Source of the DNA: Sva-25 sp037385685
GTDB taxonomy: Bacteria > Pseudomonadota > Gammaproteobacteria > Chromatiales > Chromatiaceae
DNA length: 64,000 nucleotides
NCBI GenBank assembly: GCA_037385685.1
Contig: JARRMW010000004.1
Coordinates: 62,001 to 126,000, forward strand
Direction of reading: 5' to 3'
Of the stretch, positions 40,890-49,819 are shown in pieces (positions within the stretch are counted from its first letter, which is position 1; the number at the start of each line of letters is the position of its first letter). Under the pieces are notes generated by a model. The model had not been told where the DNA came from and made no database searches. It was given only the letters and a program-made list of their open reading frames with translations. Position numbers and translations under genes: made by a program.

Positions 40890-43022
40890 CTAGTTATAAC
40901 GGGAAAAATCGAAATCCGGTTTTCCTGAACCCTTGTGAAGGAAGGGGCCGGTAATGTAATTGACACCGATACCCCAGGCATTTGCGAGTACAGAGGGCGA
41001 ATTGATGTGCCCGAGGATGGTCTTCCTGTTCAGGGACTTGAGTGCTGTAGTCAGGTCCTTTAGCCGCTGCAATTTGTTGTCACTGCTTGAAAAGCCATCG
41101 GCGAGCTTGCTGGAAAACCAGACGCCATCAACGGAGACTTCCCGAATCAACGCAAGATCATCCTCGCGTTCCGCAAACCCGCTGACATAACAAGTGCTTC
41201 CCATCGCCTGGATGGCCTGACAGAAAGTTTTTGCTTCGCCGAGATGCTGCCGAACGTCTTTACCATCGAGAATGAACGAAAATGCTTGTGGCTTGAGACT
41301 GTGGTGTCTCAAGACTTTTTCGATACGCTGGATGAAGTTTTCATCGCTAAAGGAAGCCGGACTCAGTGGCAGGTAAAAAATATTGTTCCGGTCGCTGGAA
41401 GTGCTGAGTAACTCCGCCATTTTTCTGAGTATCAGGTCGTCAATGACGGCAGCCTTGCCAGAGGCCATGACCGCATCGCTGATCTCGCTGTATGGCGTCC
41501 GGACACCCTTGTCATCGCTGAACTCGATGTCGACGATATAATTCTGCATCGGATCATCACCATCCAGATTGAGCATCGCGACGAGCAGATGGCTGATCCT
41601 TTCATTTTCAAGCGCATATTTGACGAGGTCCACCGAATCCGCTTCCTCGCTGCTGACGACCGGGGCCGGATGAAGAGGGGCCGTCTCCTCGCTCGCAGAC
41701 GGGGTCTCGCCATAAATGGCGACCGGCTTCTCGCCTTCAGCAACTGATGAGCAGGCATGGTAGGCATGGTCGATAAAGTCGCTGGCGTCAGATATGTTCT
41801 CATGATCAGAGAAGGCGATGCCGATACTGACCCTGGGCTGCCTGGCATCGGGGATCTGTTTGAAAGCGTGCTTGCCGACAAGTGTAACCAGTCGTTCAGC
41901 GACTTTATGCACAGGTCCACGGTCGTTGCCCGTCGGAGCGATGAAGGCAAAGGCATGATCACCAATGCGCGCGAGAGTCTTGCGCATTTCCGAGGAGAGG
42001 GCATTGCCCAGAATGTCGGCGATATCCTTGATGATGGCGTTGGACTCCCGGAGTCCGACGGCCTCCCGCATCTGCATGTACCTGTCAATCGCGATGTAGT
42101 AGAGGGCGAAGACCTTGCCTGACTGTTTTGCCAGATCGATGATCTCGGAAGCCGTTCCCTGGAAGTAGTTGCTGCTGTAGAGACCGCTGAGAAGATCGAT
42201 ATTCGGCATTGCATCCGGGGACTCGTCCTGCTTTTCCCTGACGATGACCTGAACACTGCGCTCTTCATCGACGATGACCGGACTGAAGATCATGTCTGCC
42301 ATGAAGGTTTCGCCGCTGGCTCGTTTGCATCCAATCTCGAGAGAGTATTCCTTCTCGTTGGCCTGCTGGCTCAGTTTCAGCATACGTTTGAGATCACGAT
42401 GATACTCCGGCGTTACCAGGTCCATGAGCGTGACAGATTCAATTTCGTTGTCATCAGCCGAGATCCCGAAGAGTTCGAGATAGGATGGATTTGCAAAGAC
42501 ATGCATGCCTGCATGGGTATAGCAAATGGCTTCCCTGGATGTGTCGAGCAGCATCTGGCTGCGTGTTTCGAAGGAGCGGCACTGCTGCTCGAGATCACGT
42601 ATTTTGCGATTGGCCAGCAACAGCTGTATGGCCCTGTTCATCCGGTGCAGGGACTCGTGTTCATGATCGGCGTTAATGATGTCCGTGATCCCGAACGCGT
42701 GTTCCTCGAGAACCGATGCGTCACCTGCCACTATGACCGCTGCTTCGGGATTATATTGCTGCACGCCGTAGATGATGGTTTCGAGCGGGATATCGGAACT
42801 CTCAGCGTCACAGAGCACCAGATCAATGAGGCTTGATTGCAGTGTGAGCTCAAACTCTTGTACAGAGTTCACATGCAGGCTTTCGATGGCGATTCCGTTC
42901 TGTCTGAGCCGGTTGGCATACTGCTCGGACTTGCCGGACTGCAACCCTGCGCTGAGCATGTGCAGTTTGACCAGCCCGGTGTTTTCAGACTCATGTGGTA
43001 ACTCGTTACGTGCAATATCCAT
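40890..43022 (-). CDS. FimX-like PAS-GGDEF-EAL protein with degenerate active sites
   Basis: I take the ATG at 43022 (710 residues); the longer frame upstream is leucine/arginine noise over the epmB 3' end. Order: a receiver-like N-domain (LHMLSAGLQSGKSEQY ... VLCDAESSDIPLE ... AVIVAGDASV) without a clear lysine, a PAS domain (about 150-270), a GGDEF-like domain in which the signature reads IGDHAFAF, and an EAL-like domain starting near residue 460 where the E-x-L motif is lost. Such order and loss match Pseudomonas FimX, an enzymatically silent c-di-GMP receptor for type IV pili. No signal peptide. No pil genes are adjacent. Confidence 0.85.
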   Translation of the reverse strand: MDIARNELPHESENTGLVKLHMLSAGLQSGKSEQYANRLRQNGIAIESLHVNSVQEFELTLQSSLIDLVLCDAESSDIPLETIIYGVQQYNPEAAVIVAGDASVLEEHAFGITDIINADHEHESLHRMNRAIQLLLANRKIRDLEQQCRSFETRSQMLLDTSREAICYTHAGMHVFANPSYLELFGISADDNEIESVTLMDLVTPEYHRDLKRMLKLSQQANEKEYSLEIGCKRASGETFMADMIFSPVIVDEERSVQVIVREKQDESPDAMPNIDLLSGLYSSNYFQGTASEIIDLAKQSGKVFALYYIAIDRYMQMREAVGLRESNAIIKDIADILGNALSSEMRKTLARIGDHAFAFIAPTGNDRGPVHKVAERLVTLVGKHAFKQIPDARQPRVSIGIAFSDHENISDASDFIDHAYHACSSVAEGEKPVAIYGETPSASEETAPLHPAPVVSSEEADSVDLVKYALENERISHLLVAMLNLDGDDPMQNYIVDIEFSDDKGVRTPYSEISDAVMASGKAAVIDDLILRKMAELLSTSSDRNNIFYLPLSPASFSDENFIQRIEKVLRHHSLKPQAFSFILDGKDVRQHLGEAKTFCQAIQAMGSTCYVSGFAEREDDLALIREVSVDGVWFSSKLADGFSSSDNKLQRLKDLTTALKSLNRKTILGHINSPSVLANAWGIGVNYITGPFLHKGSGKPDFDFSRYN

Positions 43023-43107
43023 TTTTTGTAATAACTTTTTCGGGTAACGTTCAGATAATATTATAAAAACAATATAAATGAAAAGTAGCAACCTTGTTAC
43101 ATAATTG

Positions 43108-44124
43108 TCAATAAATCTTCTTGGTGAGCGGTATCTTGGATTTCCTGCCAGGAATCTCGGTAACAAATCGAGGCAGCAGATAACCGGGCAAGGTGTTTCG
43201 CAATACCTCCTCAAGCTGCAGTGCGTCGGCGGATGAGACCTGGAAATGTGCACTTCCCGAAACCCGGTCGAGCTGGTGCACATAATAGGGGAGGATACCC
43301 GCCTCGAAGCCCTTGACGCAGAGCTCTTCCAGGACTCCGGCATCGTCATTGACCCCCTTGAGCAGAACTGCCTGGTTCAGCAGATGTATTCCACTATTGA
43401 GAAGTCTTCTGCACGCTTGCTCTGTCTGTTGATCAATCTCGTTCGGATGGTTGATATGCAGTACAACTGTCACGGGATGACGAAAACCGACAAGCATGTC
43501 GATAAGCCTCTGCGTTACCCTGTCCGGGATGACGACTGGCAAGCGTGTATGGATACGCAACCGTCTGAGGTTTTCCAGCTTCCCGAGTGAGTCGATCAGC
43601 ACTCTCAACCGACTGTCACTGAGCGCAAGCGGATCACCGCCACTCAGGATGATTTCCTCGATATTTGCATGACCGAGTGTCTCAATGCTTTCCGGAGACA
43701 GGATGCGCTCGATATGGTGAGACTGGTAGGGGAAGTGTCGCCTGAAACAGTAGCGGCAATGGATCGCACAGGCACCCGTTGTCACGAGCAGGGCCCGACC
43801 ATGGTATTTCTGGATGACTCCCTGACCATCGCTTGCCGAGAGGTCGCCGACGGGATCGCTGATGAAACCCGGAACGGTCTCTTTTTCGACATGTAACGGG
43901 AGTACCTGCCGCAAGAGGGGGTCGTGCGGATCACCCTTGCGCATACGTGCAGCGAAGGCACATGGAACTTTCATCGGAAAATACGATGCGGGATCAATCT
44001 GGTTTTCGAGAGAGGCTGGCTCGATTTCGAGCCATGCAAGCAGGTCAGCGACACGGTTGAAGCCTGTTGCCATTTGCTTTTGCCAGTGCGGAATTTTTGG
44101 CATCTCGAATGTTCGGGTTATCAT
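43108..44124 (-). CDS. epmB: EF-P (R)-beta-lysylation enzyme, lysine 2,3-aminomutase family
   Basis: The 338-residue radical-SAM enzyme makes (R)-beta-lysine for EF-P. The cluster motif is CAIHCRYCFRRHFPY (about residues 117-131, CxxxCxxC), preceded by QKYHGRALLVTTG. PLP-binding sequence and the region HINHPNEIDQQTEQACRRL follow. Length near E. coli EpmB (342). It is divergent from efp with about 30 bp between starts, so the modification enzymes and their substrate are controlled together. Confidence 0.95.
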   Translation of the reverse strand: MITRTFEMPKIPHWQKQMATGFNRVADLLAWLEIEPASLENQIDPASYFPMKVPCAFAARMRKGDPHDPLLRQVLPLHVEKETVPGFISDPVGDLSASDGQGVIQKYHGRALLVTTGACAIHCRYCFRRHFPYQSHHIERILSPESIETLGHANIEEIILSGGDPLALSDSRLRVLIDSLGKLENLRRLRIHTRLPVVIPDRVTQRLIDMLVGFRHPVTVVLHINHPNEIDQQTEQACRRLLNSGIHLLNQAVLLKGVNDDAGVLEELCVKGFEAGILPYYVHQLDRVSGSAHFQVSSADALQLEEVLRNTLPGYLLPRFVTEIPGRKSKIPLTKKIY

Positions 44125-44153
44125 AGTCGTTTGTCTGATTTTTCGAGGTCAAG

Positions 44154-44726
44154 ATGGCAACCTACAATACCAACGAATTCCGTGGTGGACTTAAAATCAT
44201 GCTTGATGGCGACCCATATTCCATCATCGAAAACGAATTCGTCAAACCCGGCAAGGGGCAGGCATTCAACCGGGTCAAGGTGCGCAACCTGAAAACAGGA
44301 CGTGTGATTGAGAAGACATTCAGATCCGGCGAGAGTGTCGATGCTGCCGATGTCATGGATTTGAGTCTTCAGTATCTCTACAACGATGGTGAGTACTGGC
44401 ATTTCATGGATCCGGATTCTTTTGAGCAGTACCAGGCCAGCAAGACGGCCGTTGGCGATACCGTCAACTGGATCAAGGAGCAGGATCTCTGCTCTGTCAC
44501 GCTCTGGAATGGCCACCCGTTGAGTGTCGAGGCGCCGAACTTCGTTACCCTGAAAATTGTCGAAACAGATCCGGGGCTCAAGGGGGATACTTCGGGCGGT
44601 GGAGGAAAGCCGGCAACGCTCGAGACGGGGGCAGTCGTGCGTGTACCTCTGTTCGTTCAGATCGATGAAGTGATCAAGGTTGACACCCGCACCGGAGAAT
44701 ATGTGTCGCGCGCCAAGGACGAATGA
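44154..44726 (+). CDS. efp: Elongation factor P
   Basis: The 190-residue factor rescues ribosomes stalled on polyproline. The modified lysine is K34 in VKPGKGQAF, in the tip loop; the presence of epmA and epmB beside it indicates beta-lysylation rather than rhamnosylation (which needs arginine here). Domains II and III carry YWHFMDPDSFEQ and the C-terminal VPLFVQIDEVIKVDTRTGEYVSRA. The stop overlaps the epmA start as ATGA. Confidence 0.97.
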   Translation: MATYNTNEFRGGLKIMLDGDPYSIIENEFVKPGKGQAFNRVKVRNLKTGRVIEKTFRSGESVDAADVMDLSLQYLYNDGEYWHFMDPDSFEQYQASKTAVGDTVNWIKEQDLCSVTLWNGHPLSVEAPNFVTLKIVETDPGLKGDTSGGGGKPATLETGAVVRVPLFVQIDEVIKVDTRTGEYVSRAKDE

Positions 44727-45679
44727 GCGACTGGCGGCCTTGCGCGTCCCTGGGCATGCTCAGGGATCGTGCGGAACTGCTGGCGATCATCAGAAAGTTT
44801 TTTTCCGAGCGGCAGGTCCTGGAAGTTGATACTCCGGCGCTTGCATCAGCCGCAAACCCGGATGCGTCGATTGAATCCATAAAAGCCGCCGCTGGCTCCG
44901 ACACAGAGCCTCTGTTCCTGCAAACTTCACCGGAATTTTTCATGAAACGGCTGCTGTGCGCGGGATCCGGGTCCATCTACCAGTTGTGCCATGTCTTCAG
45001 AAATGACGAACAGGGGCGCAATCACAATCCCGAGTTCACGATGCTCGAATGGTATCGCACGGGCTTCGGCATGTTCGATCTTATCGATGAAGTTGAGGCC
45101 CTCATGTCTCTGCTGATTCCCGCGATCGACAAGCCGGCAACAAGGATCACCTATCATGCCCTGTTTGAGCAGACCACCGGCGTTGATCTCAGATCCGCCT
45201 CGCGGGAAGAGATCAGAGCGCTTGCCGGGGAATTTGGTATCGTCATGCCCGGGAATCATCCCGACGAGGGTCTGGTCGAGATGATTTTCAATATCGCCAC
45301 AGCCTCCTGGATGAAACAACAGCCAGCAGTTGTTGTTTATCACTTTCCAGCCAGCCAGGCCTCACTGGCGATGCTTTCGCCCGATGATCCGGGGCTGGCA
45401 TTGCGCTTCGAATACTATGTTGATGGCATTGAACTGGCGAATGGATTCCAGGAGCTTGCTGACCCGCGTGAACAGAGGCGCCGTTTCGAGATCGAGAATG
45501 CAAGGCGCAGGAACAGGGGAGTGCAGACCATGCCGATCGATGAACATTTTCTTGCAGCTCTCGAGCATGGCCTGCCGGCCTGTTCAGGAGTGGCTGCTGG
45601 CGTTGATCGCATCCTCATGATCAGGAACCGTCAGCCAGATATTGCATCCGTGATGGCTTTTCCATTTCCCCGTGCATGA
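44723..45679 (+). CDS. epmA: EF-P lysyltransferase (GenX/PoxA)
   Basis: The 318-residue class II lysyl-tRNA-synthetase paralogue attaches beta-lysine to EF-P. It has no anticodon-binding domain and begins directly in the catalytic core: EVDTPALASAANPDASIES (about residues 33-51), LQTSPEFFMKRLL and FRNDEQGRNHNPEFTMLEWYR (motif 2, about residues 90-110), and motif 3 GVAAGVDRILM near the end. Length close to E. coli EpmA (325). Translationally coupled to efp. Confidence 0.96.
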   Translation: MSDWRPCASLGMLRDRAELLAIIRKFFSERQVLEVDTPALASAANPDASIESIKAAAGSDTEPLFLQTSPEFFMKRLLCAGSGSIYQLCHVFRNDEQGRNHNPEFTMLEWYRTGFGMFDLIDEVEALMSLLIPAIDKPATRITYHALFEQTTGVDLRSASREEIRALAGEFGIVMPGNHPDEGLVEMIFNIATASWMKQQPAVVVYHFPASQASLAMLSPDDPGLALRFEYYVDGIELANGFQELADPREQRRRFEIENARRRNRGVQTMPIDEHFLAALEHGLPACSGVAAGVDRILMIRNRQPDIASVMAFPFPRA

Positions 45680-45899
45680 TATCCACAGGGAAGAGTGGAG
45701 AACAGGACGGGCCGTGACGTAGCGACCGGATCAGCGCGCGTGTCTTCAGTAACAGGTAGCCGTCGAAGAAACTGCTGCGGAGGATGCCAGGGGAATAACT
45801 GCCAGGGAGCAGTTGCAGCGGGGGACTTGCCCTTTTTTCTCAAAGAGCAGGTTTCTGACTGTCACAGTCGACGCCGCATTAAGGATGGTAAGAATGTCA

Positions 45900-46772
45900 T
45901 CACTTCTCGGCTACGAGATAGCAGATCCATCCGGCATCAGCATCGGCCCTGGTGACAATCTCGAAATCCCCGTCGCTTTCTCCATCTTCATCGTAACCTT
46001 GCCACCAGGTGGTAATCCGCCTGAATCCACATTCCTGCAACAGGTCACGAATCTCCGGAAGCGTCCAGAGTCGCCAGTCGTAACGGAAAGCACGTTCCAT
46101 GCGTCTGCCATCGGGAAATTCAAAATGGATATTGCAGATCAAACCGTTATCTACCGGATTGAATTGCTCCTGCTCCCAGATGTAGGTGAATCTGTAGCCG
46201 TCCTCGTCGATCTCGCGCTCTTCGATGACTTCCTGGAATGCCTCGTATCCTCCGTAGGCATCCAGGAACAGAATCCCGTCATCAACAAGAGCACGAAAGG
46301 CACGTTTGAAATAGCGCTTGAGATCCTTCCGCTCCTTGAAGAGCCAGTAACTGAAATTCATTGCTGCAATGGCATCCACTTTTCCCGTGGAGACAGTGAG
46401 TACATTCTTGTTGAGCAGGGTAACGCGCTTGCGTTGCGAGTCCGTCAGTCTAGAGAGATGATTGTTTTTGCCCCAGTCGAGAACTTCCGCGTCAAGGTCG
46501 ACGCCTGTCGCGATATTCCGATTGTGGCGCCTGGCCCATTCAGCGCAAACGGCTGCGGTACCACAAAAATCCTCGCGCAGCAGGCGAGCGTTGCGCTTCC
46601 TGAAACGCTTGAAGGTGTTCTGGATAAAATCGACCTCGGCCTCGGGGCACTGAACGGAATACTCGTAGAGCTTGTGACGATGAAGTGATTTTGCGCTGGA
46701 GGCGTGGTGTTTTTTCTTCTTTGCCATCGGTCGTGTCGCACCACCAGGATAAGGTCGTCCCCGGTCGAGCAT
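45900..46772 (-). CDS. Class I SAM-dependent methyltransferase
   Basis: The ATG at 46772 has AGGAG 9 bp upstream and gives 290 residues; an ATG 15 codons later (MAKKKKHHAS) is an alternative without a site. A lysine-rich N-terminus leads to the SAM-binding fold: LLREDFCGTAAVCAEWARR (motif I with F-C-G-T), GVDLDAEVLDWG (motif II), VDAIAAMNFSYWLF (motif IV) and FLDAYGGYEAF. The C-terminal half contains FRYDWRLWTLPEIRDLLQECGF, typical of small-molecule methyltransferases. Substrate unknown. It stands alone between epmA and ibaG. The 45680-45899 stretch before its stop has no gene I can support. Confidence 0.85.
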   Translation of the reverse strand: MLDRGRPYPGGATRPMAKKKKHHASSAKSLHRHKLYEYSVQCPEAEVDFIQNTFKRFRKRNARLLREDFCGTAAVCAEWARRHNRNIATGVDLDAEVLDWGKNNHLSRLTDSQRKRVTLLNKNVLTVSTGKVDAIAAMNFSYWLFKERKDLKRYFKRAFRALVDDGILFLDAYGGYEAFQEVIEEREIDEDGYRFTYIWEQEQFNPVDNGLICNIHFEFPDGRRMERAFRYDWRLWTLPEIRDLLQECGFRRITTWWQGYDEDGESDGDFEIVTRADADAGWICYLVAEK

Positions 46773-46923
46773 GATTGAGAACTCCTGATATTGTGACACC
46801 ATTACCATGAGACAGATAGCGGAAATTATCGCGAGGGTCGCTGATGCGAACGTAGATCAGGGAGGAAAAGGCATTTCCTTGCAGATATAATCGTGCCCAT
46901 TATCGACAGCATTGGAGTTAACT

Positions 46924-47163
46924 GTGGAAACACAAGCTATCGTTGATCTTATCAAGGCCGGCATGCCGGGCGCCGATGTCGAGGTCACCGGAGATGGTCG
47001 CCATTTCGAGGCCGTTGTCATCTCTCCGGAATTCGAGGGCAAATCGCTGATCCAGAGGCACCGGATGGTTATGAACACTGTCCAGCAGCAGATAGCCTCC
47101 GATGAACTGCATGCGCTCTCGATCAAGGCCTACACGCCCGACCAGGCCGCCGGACTCTCCTGA
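46924..47163 (+). CDS. ibaG: BolA-family protein IbaG
   Basis: I start at the GTG at 46924, 6 bp after GGAG; this gives 79 residues beginning with a MET-x-AIVDLIKAG helix. The BolA fold is clear, with VTGDGRHFEAVVISPEFEGKSLIQRHRMV (about residues 20-48) including the conserved RHR and histidines that co-bind a 2Fe-2S cluster with monothiol glutaredoxin. IbaG acts in iron-sulfur trafficking and acid stress. A TATAAT at 46886-46891 upstream is a likely -10 box, though no good -35 is seen. In many gammaproteobacteria ibaG precedes murA; here pgsA-like follows. Confidence 0.92.
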   Translation: METQAIVDLIKAGMPGADVEVTGDGRHFEAVVISPEFEGKSLIQRHRMVMNTVQQQIASDELHALSIKAYTPDQAAGLS

Positions 47164-47186
47164 GTTTCTTCAGGGACAGGACGACA

Positions 47187-47735
47187 TTGAATCTGTTGAG
47201 ACAGATACCCAATATCATCAGCGTATTTCGCATACTGCTGGTCGGGCCGATCCTGTGGCTCCTTCTCGAAAATGCCTATGGCTACGCGCTTATTCTTTTT
47301 GCGGTTGCTGGCATTTCAGACGGCATCGACGGTTTTCTCGCCAAGCGATTCAACTGGCAGACATGGATCGGCGGCTTGCTTGATCCGCTTGCTGACAAGC
47401 TGTTGCTGGTCTCGAGTTTCCTGGCTCTTGGCTGGCTCGGGCTACTACCGCTTTGGCTTGTCGCGCTCGTCTTTCTGCGTGATCTTGTGATCGTCGCCGG
47501 TGCTACCTATTACCACCACCATGTCGGCAAAGTCGGTGGGGAACCAACGCTGATCAGCAAGGTAAACACTTTTGTCCAGATTCTGCTGGTCCTTCTGGTC
47601 GTGTTCGCCCAGATCGTGACCATACCCGGTTTCTTGATCAAACTGCTGATCGCCCTGGTGACCATAACAACCATCAGCAGCGGAATCGACTATGTCATCA
47701 AGTGGACCAGGAGAGCGCAACTTGTTCACAAGTGA
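47187..47735 (+). CDS. CDP-alcohol phosphatidyltransferase (PgsA-like)
   Basis: The 182-residue integral membrane enzyme starts at a TTG with AGGA 5 bp upstream. The CDP-alcohol signature is complete: SDGIDGFLAKRFNWQTWIGGLLDPLADKLL in the region of residues 47-76 (D-G-x2-A-R-like with the family's D-x3-D). This class makes phosphatidylglycerophosphate from CDP-diacylglycerol and glycerol-3-phosphate, but cardiolipin and other products are possible, so I leave the symbol empty. About five membrane segments. Followed within a few bases by the PerM-type gene. Confidence 0.88.
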   Translation: MNLLRQIPNIISVFRILLVGPILWLLLENAYGYALILFAVAGISDGIDGFLAKRFNWQTWIGGLLDPLADKLLLVSSFLALGWLGLLPLWLVALVFLRDLVIVAGATYYHHHVGKVGGEPTLISKVNTFVQILLVLLVVFAQIVTIPGFLIKLLIALVTITTISSGIDYVIKWTRRAQLVHK

Positions 47736-48816
47736 ATCGCAACGCTGGTATTCCCTGGCCATCTTTATCATTCTCGGCTGGTTGCTCTACCTCCTCTCGC
47801 CAATACTGACGCCTTTTGTTGTCAGCGCGTTGCTGGCCTACCTCGCCGATCCCCTCGTTGACAAGCTCGAAGCACGCAAGATCAGGCGCGTGCTGGCAGT
47901 CAGTCTCGTATTCCTTCTCATCCTGCTGGTGCTGTTGATACTCGGGATCGTGATCATGCCGCAGCTGGAAGCCCAGATCAGTACGCTTCTCAAGCAGATA
48001 CCCGGCTATATCGAGTGGACCAAGACGACCTTGATTCCATGGATTAACGATCGCTTCGGCGGTTACATCAATTTCTCTGACGTCGGGCAGATCCAGAGTC
48101 TGCTGTCGGAAAACTGGAAGGAAGCGGGAGGTACCATTCTTGGCATGCTGGGAACGGTATCCGAGTCAGGGATTACCTTGCTCGGGTGGGCGGCAAATCT
48201 TGTGTTGATCCCGGTACTGACTTTCTATCTGCTCAGAGACTGGGACGATCTCGTGGCAGGTATCCATGCACTCCTGCCTCGCTCGATCGAACCAACAGTC
48301 AGCGGACTGGCCAGAGAGGCCGACGAGATGCTTGGTGCTTTCCTGCGTGGACAGATACTCGTCATGGCCGGGCTCAGTATTATCTACACCAGCGGGCTGA
48401 TGCTTGTCGGACTCGATTTCGCACTTCTCATTGGTCTTTTTGCAGGACTGGTAAGTTTCGTGCCCTATCTCGGTCTCATCATCGGGATCCTGTTCGCCGG
48501 GATCGCAGCCATCATGCAGTTCAAGGGTATCGACATGCTACCCTGGGTGATACTCGTCTTTATCGTCGGGCAACTGGTCGAGGGCATGTTCCTGACCCCC
48601 AAGCTTGTTGGTGACAGGATCGGCATGCATCCCGTGGCAGTAATCTTTGCCATCATGGCGGGGGGGCAACTCTACGGCTTCTTCGGAATATTGCTGGCAT
48701 TACCGGTCGCTTCCGTGGTGATGGTACTGGTCAGGCATGCCTTGTTGCGCTACCGTGCCAGCGGTCTCTATCACGGTAATCAGCCGGTCTCGGAGTTTAT
48801 TTCGGACAAGGATTGA
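47722..48816 (+). CDS. AI-2E/PerM-family membrane protein
   Basis: I favour the TTG at 47722, which has AGGAGA 7 bp upstream and overlaps the preceding stop by 14 bp; an ATG at 47692 is 10 codons earlier. The 364-residue protein has about eight membrane segments in the AI-2E exporter/PerM arrangement, with PQLEAQISTLLKQIPGYIEW between segments 3 and 4, and a C-terminal GDRIGMHPVAVIFAIMAGGQLYGFFGILLALPVA. Family members are linked to purine, autoinducer or ion transport; the substrate is not evident. Its 3' end overlaps hda by 37 bp. Confidence 0.85.
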   Translation: MFTSESQRWYSLAIFIILGWLLYLLSPILTPFVVSALLAYLADPLVDKLEARKIRRVLAVSLVFLLILLVLLILGIVIMPQLEAQISTLLKQIPGYIEWTKTTLIPWINDRFGGYINFSDVGQIQSLLSENWKEAGGTILGMLGTVSESGITLLGWAANLVLIPVLTFYLLRDWDDLVAGIHALLPRSIEPTVSGLAREADEMLGAFLRGQILVMAGLSIIYTSGLMLVGLDFALLIGLFAGLVSFVPYLGLIIGILFAGIAAIMQFKGIDMLPWVILVFIVGQLVEGMFLTPKLVGDRIGMHPVAVIFAIMAGGQLYGFFGILLALPVASVVMVLVRHALLRYRASGLYHGNQPVSEFISDKD

Positions 48817-49487
48817 CGCAGAAACGGGATCGTCAACTTCTGCTTCGCCGAGAGCGAGCGCTTGTCGAGGTCGTCCATGAGGGTGACCAGTGCCTTGATG
48901 TCGCGCGAGTAGCGTCTCAGCAGGTAATCAACGGCCTCGCCAGTCATCTCCATGCCCCTTTCACGTGACAGTTGGAGGAGCAGTTCATGTCGGCCCTGGT
49001 CGTCGAGTGCATGGAGCCTGTAGCTTGCCCCCCAGGAGAGCCTCGACTTCAGATCGGGCAACTCGATGCCAAGTCTTGAAAGGCTTGTATGACCGGAAAG
49101 CAGCAGCCGTCCGTCATGATCCCTGGTGCGATTGTAGAGATGGAACAGGGCCTCTTCCCACGCGGGCTTGCCGGCAATTTCCTCGATATCATCGATGCAC
49201 AGGAGGTCCCTGGCCATGAACCCTTCCAGGCAGGCAGGAGAGAGCGCAACGATCTCGCGCATCGGGAGATAGACGGCTTCTCCGCCATGCGTTTCAACAG
49301 CGTCCAGGGCGGCAAGCAGCAGGTGAGTCTTCCCGCAGGACTCTCCCCACAGATAGAGTGAATCGGCAGATCTCGACTTGCAGAGACGGTCGACGGCTCG
49401 CAAGGCTTTCGGATTCCTGCCGACGATGAAATTCGTGAAAGTCCGCTGTCTCTCGCGCGAGAGCCTGAGAGGGAATTGACGCAGCAT
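48780..49487 (-). CDS. hda: DnaA regulatory inactivator Hda
   Basis: The 235-residue AAA+ protein resembles DnaA domain III: N-terminal QFPLRLSRERQRTFTNFIVGRN with the clamp-binding QFPL near residue 4, P-loop LYLWGESCGKTHLLLAALDAV (about residues 41-61), Walker B LLCIDDIEEI (about 98-107), and sensor sequence SGHTSLSRLGI. With the DNA clamp it hydrolyses DnaA-ATP after replication. I take the ATG at 49487 that starts MLRQFPL. It overlaps the DUF2069 stop (TGATG). Confidence 0.93.
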   Translation of the reverse strand: MLRQFPLRLSRERQRTFTNFIVGRNPKALRAVDRLCKSRSADSLYLWGESCGKTHLLLAALDAVETHGGEAVYLPMREIVALSPACLEGFMARDLLCIDDIEEIAGKPAWEEALFHLYNRTRDHDGRLLLSGHTSLSRLGIELPDLKSRLSWGASYRLHALDDQGRHELLLQLSRERGMEMTGEAVDYLLRRYSRDIKALVTLMDDLDKRSLSAKQKLTIPFLRQSLSEINSETG

Positions 49488-49819
49488 CAGCTTTCCATGC
49501 TGGCCCATCGCGCATACATGGCGGCAGAAAACATCAGGCAGAGGGCGATGACAGCCTCGATCCAGCCGTAGAGCGAGTTCGTCGTGAAAGCCTCCACGCT
49601 GCCATGAAGCAGGTAGAGCAGGCTGACGAGGGAGACTCCCAGGTATGCCCTGGGCGTACCGTGCAGCAATCCCCGGATCCAGGGTAACAACGGAACGATG
49701 CCCAGCAGGTAGAGCAGTAATTTCGAGTCGCTTTCCGAGTTCGAGACCCAGATGACCACGAGTATGGCAAGCATGCCTGTCAGGACAAGGGCAAGCACGC
49801 GTGCAATGGTGATCTTCAT
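49487..49819 (-). CDS. DUF2069 membrane protein
   Basis: The 110-residue protein has four short membrane segments (VLALVLTGMLAILVVIWV, LLLYLLGIVPLLPWI, YLGVSLVSLLYLLHGSVEAF, IEAVIALCLMFSAAMY), the pattern of DUF2069. Family members sit next to hda and wrbA in pseudomonads and relatives, as here, but have no defined function. Both ends overlap neighbours: its stop overlaps the hda start and its start overlaps the wrbA stop (ATGA). Confidence 0.85.
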   Translation of the reverse strand: MKITIARVLALVLTGMLAILVVIWVSNSESDSKLLLYLLGIVPLLPWIRGLLHGTPRAYLGVSLVSLLYLLHGSVEAFTTNSLYGWIEAVIALCLMFSAAMYARWASMES

